From positions 1-9,529 of the forward strand of contig QMOL01000085.1 of assembly GCA_003648225.1 (NCBI GenBank): DNA of 9,529 nucleotides. Direction: 5' to 3'. The DNA is from Chlamydiota bacterium (GTDB taxonomy: Bacteria; Auribacterota; UBA3054; B51-G9). Below, piece by piece: positions 1 to 5,637 of the stretch. Positions within the stretch are counted from its first letter, which is position 1. Each line of letters begins with the position of its first letter. A program made the position numbers and the translations under genes. The notes under the pieces are model-generated. The model worked only from the letters and a program-made list of their open reading frames with translations, did not search any database and was not told the DNA's origin.

Positions 1-1724
1 CTAACGGAATCCGCGGCACTCATAAAGGCGCTCATTCCTCCCGGTCTTCTATCAGCATAACTTATAGGTGAAGCGACGATATCGATATAAGGAGATTTAA
101 GGAGTTTTTCCAATGCGAGATGGCCGGTGATTTGCGGACCTTTAGGAACTGCCGACAGTTCGAATGTATAGCCATAAAAAGTAACGACCAGTTTATTTGA
201 AGTAACATCTTTAACCGCTTTAGCCATAATATCAATAGTTTCGGGAACAAGTTCATTTTTATACTGATAGAAATCAATTGTTTTCATTTCCGTTGCAGGA
301 TTTCTGAAAAAAGCACTGCTCGCGGTTGAACGTTCCGGAGTTGTGGGAAGAGAGATAGTGGCGAAAGTAACCGAGCTGTCATTCCAGGCTGTTTTCAATG
401 CTGTTTCGGAATGATATTTATTTGTTATCCAATTAGCGAAACCGAGTCTCATATTTTCAGAATAGCCTGAGAAGACATTTTCCCAGGATCTTTCATAAAA
501 CCACTCTCCGGTTTCCATTAAGGTCAGATGGTACCCGATGATATTATTTCCGAATTTATTTTCGCAATGAGCGACGAAATCTTTCACACGCGCTTTCATA
601 TAATTCCGCCATTTTTCTGACGCGAGACAAATTCTGTTTGTAATTCCATCGCTGAATTCCATGTGGATATCGGGATTAGCGGACATATACCACGAAGAAG
701 GATAAAGGTAAAAGCGAGGGATCATCATCGCTTTATTATCAAGATTGGTTACCGCTGATAAAATGCTGTCAAGTGTATTCCAATATGTTATTCCGTCGCC
801 GAATATTCCCTGAAAATTTATTGGAAAAGTATAAAGATGTATCCCGGCATTTTTTGCTAATTTCGCTTGTTGAGCAAATTCACAGTTCGGGTTACCCGGT
901 AATTTATCCGCATAGCCGAAAAACATCATCGGCGGAACCGGTTTATCATTTATAAAGAGTGTAGGTGAACCGTTATCATTTTTTATACAAGCAGTTAATT
1001 TTTCGGGAGGTGGAGCAGCGATTACAGAACTAATTCTTATTTCATCAAGATCGGCGTCCACATCACGCGACACGTCGAAGTAATCCCAACCCACAGTCAC
1101 CTGGCTTGCTGAGCTGGCATCTAACAATCCGGCACCTGCTGAACCGCTATTAGTTTGATAGCCTTCATCATCATTACCGACTATAACTTCCACGATACCA
1201 TTTGAGACGACAACATTTACTGAATACCAAGTGTCAGCATTTATAGTTTTAGTTGAACTAAGAAAATGTGGATTGCCGGCAGCATCATAAGTTAATATCA
1301 GCACATGGGCGCCGTTATAAAGATAAACTTTCACCGGATAAGTCCATACAAGACTTTTATACAAGCCGGCAGCAGGAAAAGAATGTGCACGGAAACTAAT
1401 GTCAATCTTCAAATGATCTGTAGGAGCAGGGTCTAAAACACCGAATGCAGTTGCCCGGTCAGTACCGTCAAAATTGAGATAACTTCCGCCATAAGGAGAG
1501 CCTGGGACAAGTGTAGCTTCATTTGCAGCATTAATTTGCAAATTTTTTGCTAAGCGTCCGCTCAAATTATCATCCGGAGTTGTTTCCTCATTACCCGCCC
1601 AATTTGTAGTATTGCAATGCCAAAGCGCGAAAGTATTTGTTGAATCGCTAAAGGCAGCGGAAACTGTATTACAAGCTGCGGCAATTACAGTAATCAGAGA
1701 GAGTTTAACAAGTAAATTTTTCAT
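1..1724 (-). CDS. Secreted LamG + GH42-like glycoside hydrolase, C-terminus cut by the window edge
   Basis: The frame opens at ATG 1724 and stays open to the left edge, giving 574 codons without a stop; I translated it through with no frameshift. Residues 1-24 (MKNLLVKLSLITVIAAACNT, then VSAA) look like a Sec signal peptide cleaved after VSA. Residues about 27-235 form a LamG/concanavalin-like sandwich ending in the typical DLDEIRISS strand. A linker and a substrate-barrel start follow (FINDKPVPPMMFFGY, about 258-272). The rest resembles GH42/beta-galactosidase-like TIM barrels: YHLTLMETGEWF (398-409) holds E404 and E407 as candidate acid/base residues, LKTAWND is the usual LxxAW element, and YADRRPGGMSAFMSAADSV closes the visible part. 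Expected role: hydrolysis of a glycan outside the cytoplasm, the LamG part binding carbohydrate. No Shine-Dalgarno precedes the ATG. It is divergent from the AraC gene, its likely regulator. The nucleophile region and exact substrate cannot be seen. Confidence 0.85.
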   Translation of the reverse strand, partial: MKNLLVKLSLITVIAAACNTVSAAFSDSTNTFALWHCNTTNWAGNEETTPDDNLSGRLAKNLQINAANEATLVPGSPYGGSYLNFDGTDRATAFGVLDPAPTDHLKIDISFRAHSFPAAGLYKSLVWTYPVKVYLYNGAHVLILTYDAAGNPHFLSSTKTINADTWYSVNVVVSNGIVEVIVGNDDEGYQTNSGSAGAGLLDASSASQVTVGWDYFDVSRDVDADLDEIRISSVIAAPPPEKLTACIKNDNGSPTLFINDKPVPPMMFFGYADKLPGNPNCEFAQQAKLAKNAGIHLYTFPINFQGIFGDGITYWNTLDSILSAVTNLDNKAMMIPRFYLYPSSWYMSANPDIHMEFSDGITNRICLASEKWRNYMKARVKDFVAHCENKFGNNIIGYHLTLMETGEWFYERSWENVFSGYSENMRLGFANWITNKYHSETALKTAWNDSSVTFATISLPTTPERSTASSAFFRNPATEMKTIDFYQYKNELVPETIDIMAKAVKDVTSNKLVVTFYGYTFELSAVPKGPQITGHLALEKLLKSPYIDIVASPISYADRRPGGMSAFMSAADSV

Positions 1725-1744
1725 ATAATTTTATTAATTTGATT

Positions 1745-1750
1745 ATTATA
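1745..1750 (-). promoter_or_regulatory. Candidate -10 box for the GH42-like gene
   Basis: On the minus strand this reads TATAAT, about 20 bp before the ATG at 1724, but no recognisable -35 box lies 16-18 bp upstream (TGGATT at best). A good -10 with a poor -35 fits a promoter that needs an activator. The surroundings are very AT-rich, so a chance match is quite possible, and the implied leader would be short. Confidence 0.3.
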
Positions 1751-1785
1751 ATATATTTTATCATAAGAATCCATTTTTTTCTATA

Positions 1786-1813
1786 ACGATCTGAAATTTT
1801 TTTATACGATTTG
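1786..1813. promoter_or_regulatory. Two direct half-sites, candidate AraC-type operator
   Basis: ACGATYTG occurs at 1786-1793 and again at 1806-1813 in the same orientation, start-to-start distance exactly 20 bp. Both copies are preceded by TATA and followed closely by CTGAAA. AraC-family proteins with two helix-turn-helix units typically bind direct repeats about two helical turns apart. The pair lies between the candidate promoters of the divergent GH42-like and AraC genes, where an operator for this regulator would be expected. Binding is inferred. Confidence 0.4.
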
Positions 1814-1824
1814 CTGAAAAGTCC

Positions 1825-1853
1825 TTGTTTTGAAAACATAAAAATGGTATAAT
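1825..1853 (+). promoter_or_regulatory. Sigma70-type promoter for the AraC-family gene
   Basis: TTGTTT at 1825-1830 and a perfect TATAAT at 1848-1853 are separated by 17 bp. Transcription would begin near 1860, giving a leader of about 43 nt before the ATG at 1903. This is the clearest promoter-like sequence in the window. Confidence 0.6.
1826..1838. promoter_or_regulatory. Palindrome over the -35 box (possible repressor site)
   Basis: TGTTTTGAAAACA is a perfect inverted repeat of 6 bp arms around one central base. It covers the -35 element of the AraC-gene promoter, a position where a bound protein would block polymerase. It recalls LacI-type or catabolite sites in general shape but matches no consensus I can name. 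The owner is unknown. Confidence 0.3.
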
Positions 1854-1891
1854 AAGGGATAATAAACAATTAAAATAAAAGATTGATCCAC

Positions 1892-1895
1892 AGGA
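1892..1895 (+). promoter_or_regulatory. Ribosome binding site of the AraC-family gene
   Basis: AGGA ends 7 nt before ATG 1903 and supports that start. It is the only gene in the window with a recognisable Shine-Dalgarno at its start. Confidence 0.45.
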
Positions 1896-1902
1896 TTTTA
1901 TT

Positions 1903-2799
1903 ATGAAATGGCAGGATTACCCTAATGATAAAAAAGCAGGAGTTTTATATCATGATTTCCCTAAAGGCAGATGCGAAATTGACGAATTAGTAAATGCTCC
2001 GCTGATGCCTATGCATACCCACAACTTTGATGAGCTGGTTTTTATTCTTGGCGGTTCTGCTGTTCACATTATCGATGACGAAGAATATCCAATCATCAGA
2101 GGTGATGTTTTTGTTGTTCGAGGGAACCACAAACACGGTTACGGCAATGAGAAGAATCTTCACATTGTAAATATTTTATATCAGCGGGATTTTTTCGAAT
2201 CTTTAAAAGTAGAATTTTCTGATTTACCGGGATTTAACGCGCTGTTTGTACATGAACCTCTTTACAGAAAGAAACATAAATTCAAGTCGAAATTACATTT
2301 AAATTCTCAGCAGTTGAGAAAAATATCGCAATTTTTAAAATCAATGTCCGAAGAGCAAAACAATAACTGGGCAGGAACGGCTGCTATAAACGAACATATA
2401 TTTACTATTATAGTTATTAATGTGTGTAAATTTTTTCTTGAAGTCAAGTCTCAGCAACCGAAAACGCTTTTTAAAATCAGTGCGGCGATTGATTTCATCG
2501 AACAAAATTTCAGGAAACCAATCTCTAATGACCAACTTTCAAATATAGCCGACATGACTCAAGGCTCTTTCAGATATTCATTTAAAAAGATAACAGGATT
2601 ATCACCTATTGATTACCTAATAAGATTAAGAATCGAAAGAGCCGCTGATGCAATGGCTAAAAACAGCCAAATGCGTGTGATTGACGCGGCATTCAAAGTT
2701 GGATTTGAAAACAGTGCTTATTTCACAAAAAAATTCAAAAAGATAATTGGAATGACCCCAATGGCTTACCTGAAGACTCAACGTTCCATGGTTGATTAG
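1903..2799 (+). CDS. AraC-family transcriptional regulator with cupin sensor domain
   Basis: A 298-residue protein, the usual length for two-domain AraC/RhaS-type regulators. The N-terminal domain (about 30-110) is a cupin-type barrel with the metal/ligand motif H38-x-H40-x3-E44, then a GDVFVV turn at 67-72 followed by H76 and H78, as in sugar-sensing members. The C-terminal domain (about 190-292) holds both helix-turn-helix units: the first around ISNDQLSNIADMTQGSFRYS, the second around VIDAAFKVGFENSAYFTKKF, ending in the family signature KKIIGMTPMAYL. It is predicted to be a cytoplasmic DNA-binding protein responding to a sugar. It is divergent from the GH42-like gene and has direct half-sites upstream, so it likely controls that gene and perhaps itself. 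The promoter at 1825-1853 and AGGA at 1892 support the chosen start. The actual inducer is unknown. Confidence 0.93.
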   Translation: MKWQDYPNDKKAGVLYHDFPKGRCEIDELVNAPLMPMHTHNFDELVFILGGSAVHIIDDEEYPIIRGDVFVVRGNHKHGYGNEKNLHIVNILYQRDFFESLKVEFSDLPGFNALFVHEPLYRKKHKFKSKLHLNSQQLRKISQFLKSMSEEQNNNWAGTAAINEHIFTIIVINVCKFFLEVKSQQPKTLFKISAAIDFIEQNFRKPISNDQLSNIADMTQGSFRYSFKKITGLSPIDYLIRLRIERAADAMAKNSQMRVIDAAFKVGFENSAYFTKKFKKIIGMTPMAYLKTQRSMVD

Positions 2800-2824
2800 A
2801 ATTATTTAGTCGTCGTCCCTATTG

Positions 2825-2849
2825 TCCCGATAGCGTAGTTTTTCGGGAA
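2825..2849 (+). repeat. 25-nt hairpin repeat, copy 1 (between convergent genes)
   Basis: The unit starts TCCCGATAGCGTAGTT and ends TTCGGGAA. The ends CCCGA and TCGGG pair to form a hairpin. It matches the copy at 4334-4358 in 24 of 25 positions, in opposite orientation. It lies in the 112-bp gap between the converging AraC-family and ROK-like genes, where it could act as a two-way transcription stop. No clear T-run follows, so a terminator role is only a suggestion; an intergenic REP-like repeat is equally likely. Confidence 0.65.
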
Positions 2850-2911
2850 TGGGGCGAATATCTTTTCGAGTAAGCCTTAATTAGTGATGTTTAATAACAT
2901 TTCCGTACTTT

Positions 2912-4306
2912 TCAATGCCGAACAGACGGTAAACCGGCTGCCGCGACAGCTTGTCCGTGTCGTTTATTTTTTTCGTCCGGTATTTTGAATTTTATTTTTT
3001 CTGCTAATTCCGGGAATTCCATTTTCAGTACTTCCTTTGCAGTTGACAAAATTAAATTCCCTCCTTCACCGGAAGTTACTCTGCCAAGAATCAATAAATT
3101 TCTAAAGTCATAAAAATCACTATAATGAGCCACCGTGTACCCGAAATAAACTCCGATAGTTTTATAAATTTTTGCCGCTCTTTCGTCACCCTCAGCCATT
3201 AATTTCTGCACTTCAATTAAACGCTCGGGGAACGGCACCTTTTCACCGAATTTTATTCCGGCAAGCGGGGCGAGGCGCGCAACAGCTTGCTGAGAGAAGT
3301 ATTGAACTCCGCAACCTATATCACCTGACCATTCATCCACGGGAGCATCATCTCTATAATCAACGGGAGCGAAAGCCAATTCATTTAACCAGTCAGTAAT
3401 ATTTCCTTCCGGGTTAACGTAACCAACGGCCATACTTGTTCCCATAGAAATTCCAAGAACCGCGGTATCGTTTAACTCCATTGCGCCGGCTAACGCGGTC
3501 ACTTCGCCATCATTAACTAAGACAAAAGGGATATCATTCCATTCTTTTTGGATATCGCGAAACATATTTACGATTTTATTTTTAAAATCTTCTTCCGAGA
3601 CACCTCGAAAGAGTGAAGCCACGCGAACCTGGTTATCGACATAAACTCCTGCCGAGCTGCCGCCGATAGCGTCCACTTTCGGCAATTTAGCCGCTGCTTT
3701 TTTCAATGTATCCATTATTTCTTTTTTATGCCAGTCGGGATTTTTTTGAAAATACGGGTCCCATTCTATTTCTTCTGTGTAAACGACTTTACCGTCAATA
3801 ACCGCGGAACATTTCCTATCTGAACCGCCGAGATCGAAACCGATTCTGCAGCCGTCAAAATTCCCGCCGAGTTTTACGGATATTTCTTTAGCCGGTGGAA
3901 TGTTTTGAAGTTTGCAGAAATCAACGGAGAAATCCCGCGCGTAAATTTTTCTTCCCATAATATCGTTATCAAAGGCTCGTAATCCATTTTTTGAATATAA
4001 TTCCTTAATGCGTTCCGCTATGTTTCTATTACCTGCAATAGTAAGTTTATGACCCCCTTTCATCCAGAGCAGGAATTTAACCAGGCGTTCAACATATTTT
4101 ATATTCAAATTGTATTGATCATTTTTCAAGATATCAGTTGAATAAGTTGATTTGGTTCCATTAGTACGTTCAAGTGCTATGACGATTTTTTCACCACCTT
4201 CTCGAGCGGTTTTTTTTCTAAATTCTTTATTCCAAAGTACGGGGGGAACAAATTCCGGATCAAGAACCGGCTTTACTTTTAAATTAATATTCATTTTATC
4301 TTTCAT
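2912..4306 (-). CDS. ROK-like sugar kinase with N-terminal extension
   Basis: A 464-residue protein, longer than the roughly 300-residue classical ROK kinases because of about 150 extra N-terminal residues (including a YVERLVKFLLWMKGGHK segment at 71-87). The kinase core follows the ROK/ASKHA order: phosphate-1 loop GFDLGGSDR (156-164), GGSSAGV (215-221), VNDGEVTALAG (264-274) with D266 at the catalytic aspartate position, phosphate-2 loop LGISMGTSMAVGYV (284-297), and an adenosine-site strand LLILGRVTSGEGG (404-416). The cysteine-rich zinc motif CxCGxxGC of many ROK kinases is absent; GCGVQYFSQQAV (331-342) occupies the region. It probably phosphorylates a sugar released by the hydrolases, in the cytoplasm. 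ATG 4306 has no Shine-Dalgarno; the ATG four codons later (4294) is an equally plausible start. Identical-family repeats flank the gene in inverted orientation. A non-catalytic sugar-binding role cannot be excluded. Confidence 0.8.
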   Translation of the reverse strand: MKDKMNINLKVKPVLDPEFVPPVLWNKEFRKKTAREGGEKIVIALERTNGTKSTYSTDILKNDQYNLNIKYVERLVKFLLWMKGGHKLTIAGNRNIAERIKELYSKNGLRAFDNDIMGRKIYARDFSVDFCKLQNIPPAKEISVKLGGNFDGCRIGFDLGGSDRKCSAVIDGKVVYTEEIEWDPYFQKNPDWHKKEIMDTLKKAAAKLPKVDAIGGSSAGVYVDNQVRVASLFRGVSEEDFKNKIVNMFRDIQKEWNDIPFVLVNDGEVTALAGAMELNDTAVLGISMGTSMAVGYVNPEGNITDWLNELAFAPVDYRDDAPVDEWSGDIGCGVQYFSQQAVARLAPLAGIKFGEKVPFPERLIEVQKLMAEGDERAAKIYKTIGVYFGYTVAHYSDFYDFRNLLILGRVTSGEGGNLILSTAKEVLKMEFPELAEKIKFKIPDEKNKRHGQAVAAAGLPSVRH

Positions 4307-4333
4307 TTTGTTAAAATTATTTTTTTATCTATG

Positions 4334-4358
4334 TTCCCGAAGAACTACGCTATCGGGA
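4334..4358 (-). repeat. 25-nt hairpin repeat, copy 2 (inverted relative to copy 1)
   Basis: Read on the minus strand this is the same unit as at 2825-2849 with one substitution (C for T in the loop-proximal part). Here the stem is better: CCCGA, a bulged T, then AG pair with CT and TCGGG. It lies in the 92-bp gap upstream of the ROK-like gene, so a transcript from the SGNH gene would have to pass it to reach the kinase. Confidence 0.65.
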
Positions 4359-4366
4359 AAACAACC

Positions 4367-4394
4367 GGGAGGACGGGGAGGACGTTCCTGCCCC
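4367..4394. repeat. GC-rich tandem 9-mer merging into a strong hairpin
   Basis: GGGAGGACG is repeated perfectly at 4367-4375 and 4376-4384. Overlapping this, 4375-4394 (GGGGAGGACGTTCCTGCCCC) folds as GGGG-AGGA, a three-base loop, TCCT, a bulged G, then CCCC. It begins five bases beyond the SGNH gene stop and is sharply more GC-rich than its surroundings. It may end the SGNH transcript, but no T-run follows on the minus strand. A dispersed intergenic repeat is the alternative. Confidence 0.5.
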
Positions 4395-4398
4395 ATCT

Positions 4399-5187
4399 TT
4401 ACATTCGTGTTTTCAGAGGTTTAGGTTTAGCGTGACCGGCTTTTTTCATTTCATTAAGTATAGCATCAGCAATAGCCTGCATCCCTCGATCGCCTGGATG
4501 AGCGGCAACGCCTTTGTGAGAATATTTCCGTTCTGACCGTGCATAATTAGCTTCATTTTTACTTAGCTCACTGATATCAACAAATATTCCATCAATTTCT
4601 TTACAGGTCTGTCTGAGTATCTTATCTTTGGCATTATCAGGCCAGAAACAGCTTCGAACAACAATGACAGGGTTACTGTTTGTTTTAAGATTGATAAGCA
4701 GCGTTCTCATACTATCTCTGAATATTTTTTTTGATTTTTCAGAATTAAGTGGCGGAACGTTTTCCCCGAGAGCCACGATAACAGTATCAGCCTTGAACTC
4801 AAAACCTTTTTTCAATTTTTTGATTACATCGTAAGTTTCATATTGTTGTTCGAAAGCCCCAATATTCTCAATCATCACTTTAGGTTTAACGCCGGTTATT
4901 TTTGAAAGCGAGCGTGACAGAATATGAACATAGTCTTTATCTCGACAGCTTGCCGCCATTCCCCAATCACCTGCCCAATCCACAGCTTTTGAAGGGCCAT
5001 GTAAGGAGATACTGTTTCCTAAGAATAGAATTTTATTTATTTTGGTATTGTTCGGTATTTTTTTCATAAATTTTTCTGATTGTGTTCCCGAGGGAGATTT
5101 ACATAGTTTTGCTGATAAATTTCCGTAACAGGAAAAAGCAAGAAAAAGCATCATTGCATAACCGAATTTATTGAATCTTAATTTCAT
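4399..5187 (-). CDS. Exported SGNH/GDSL-type hydrolase (probable carbohydrate esterase)
   Basis: A 262-residue protein. Residues 1-26 form a signal peptide (charged start, hydrophobic GYAMMLFLAFSCYG, cleavage likely after LSA); the cysteine at 20 makes only a poor lipobox. SGNH blocks are visible: ILFLGNSISLHG (53-64) with nucleophile S59, a WGMAAS segment (75-80), ALGEN (139-143) with the oxyanion G and N of block III, and GVAAHPGDRGM (226-236) with catalytic H230. The usual Asp three residues before this His is Val227, a variation seen in some SGNH branches, so the acid may be missing or supplied elsewhere. Related proteins deacylate polysaccharides or side chains, so it likely removes ester groups from the same glycan. 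Its stop is 92 bp before the kinase gene in the same direction, but the intervening hairpins argue against tight coupling. No Shine-Dalgarno precedes ATG 5187. Confidence 0.78.
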   Translation of the reverse strand: MKLRFNKFGYAMMLFLAFSCYGNLSAKLCKSPSGTQSEKFMKKIPNNTKINKILFLGNSISLHGPSKAVDWAGDWGMAASCRDKDYVHILSRSLSKITGVKPKVMIENIGAFEQQYETYDVIKKLKKGFEFKADTVIVALGENVPPLNSEKSKKIFRDSMRTLLINLKTNSNPVIVVRSCFWPDNAKDKILRQTCKEIDGIFVDISELSKNEANYARSERKYSHKGVAAHPGDRGMQAIADAILNEMKKAGHAKPKPLKTRM

Positions 5188-5313
5188 ACGGTCTATTGGT
5201 AATAGTTTAAAGTTTAATTGCTATGTGCCGGGTCATCACGAATTATTAATAATACCATAAACAATAATTTAGAGCAAGACTATTTAGATTCCCTTATTTT
5301 CGGCAATTATAAT

Positions 5314-5369
5314 TAGACACTGATTTTCCTCCTTCGGCGGACTTTCAGCACAGATAGACACGGAGAATT
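5314..5369 (-). repeat. Intergenic repeat-like unit with twin TAGACAC words
   Basis: TAGACAC occurs at 5314-5320 and 5355-5361. Between them CCTCCTTCGGCGG (5328-5340) can form a small imperfect hairpin. Read on the minus strand the segment has the CCGTGTCTATCTGTGCT wording that I associate with dispersed intergenic repeats in environmental bacterial genomes; that link is from memory and untested. Confidence 0.35.
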
Positions 5370-5418
5370 AAAATATAATTTGTCAAATAAATATTCGTAT
5401 TTGTATTAAATCATTTTG

Positions 5419-5445
5419 CCGCGCCCCGCGTATGCTTTGGGGTCT
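5419..5445. repeat. GC-rich island with a weak CCCC/GGGG hairpin
   Basis: The stretch from CCGCGCCCCGCG to TTTGGGGTCT stands out sharply from the AT-rich spacer. CCCC at 5424-5427 can pair with GGGG at 5439-5442 across an 11-base loop. Its composition differs from both neighbours, which suggests an inserted unit rather than decayed coding sequence. Confidence 0.3.
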
Positions 5446-5468
5446 ATAAATGATTTTATCAATTTCTT

Positions 5469-5539
5469 CTTTGTGCACTTCGTACCTTTGTGGTTTAACT
5501 GTTATTATTATTTACCACCAAGATACTAAGAACACTAAG
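5469..5539. repeat. Imperfect inverted repeat built of ACNAAG words
   Basis: The left arm 5469-5494 (read on the minus strand) and right arm 5514-5539 agree in 20 of 26 positions around a 19-base centre. Each arm contains three ACNAAG hexamers at 8-9 base steps (ACAAAG, ACGAAG, ACAAAG on the left; ACCAAG, ACTAAG, ACTAAG on the right). A transcript could form a long imperfect hairpin. It lies about 100 bp beyond the stop of the GH99-like gene and could mark the end of its transcript. Confidence 0.55.
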
Positions 5540-5637
5540 TTTGGTTTTTTAGCTTAAACATCCCATTAGTTCTTCTTTTAAGTAATTTTTGAGGATCATT
5601 TCATTGCTTAGTTTTAGTCAGTAATGATTTTTCCATA

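Larger units (their letters stand above)
5188..5637. other. 450-bp non-coding spacer rich in repeat-like units
   Basis: No convincing gene on either strand. It holds, left to right, an AT-rich leader of the SGNH gene with no clear promoter boxes, a unit with two TAGACAC words, a GC-rich island at 5419-5445, and a long imperfect inverted repeat at 5469-5539. No RNA gene was recognised. Confidence 0.7.

Noticed and set aside
62..955. Short frames at 62-277 (minus) and 773-955 (plus) as separate small genes
   Set aside because: Both lie inside the continuous 574-codon GH42-like frame and have no protein-family features.
1650..1724. Lipoprotein signal in the GH42-like protein (cysteine after VIAAA)
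   Set aside because: Position -3 is Ala rather than Leu/Val/Ile, and a good signal peptidase I site (VSA) follows, so a soluble secreted protein is more likely.
2825..2849. Classical Rho-independent terminator
   Set aside because: The stem is short and interrupted and neither strand has a clear T-run directly after it, so it is listed as a repeat only.
2825..4358. Inverted repeats around the kinase gene read as ends of a transposon
   Set aside because: The enclosed gene is a sugar kinase, no transposase is present, no target-site duplication is visible outside the copies, and each copy is itself a small hairpin, which fits an intergenic repeat better.
5314..5544. Short repeated words as a CRISPR array or tandem satellite
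   Set aside because: Repeats are under 10 bases, imperfect, unevenly spaced and have no uniform spacers; no cas-like gene is nearby.
5188..5637. Decayed gene or tRNA/small RNA gene in the long spacer
   Set aside because: No frame shows residual domain sequence, no cloverleaf or T-loop pattern is visible, and composition changes abruptly between units.
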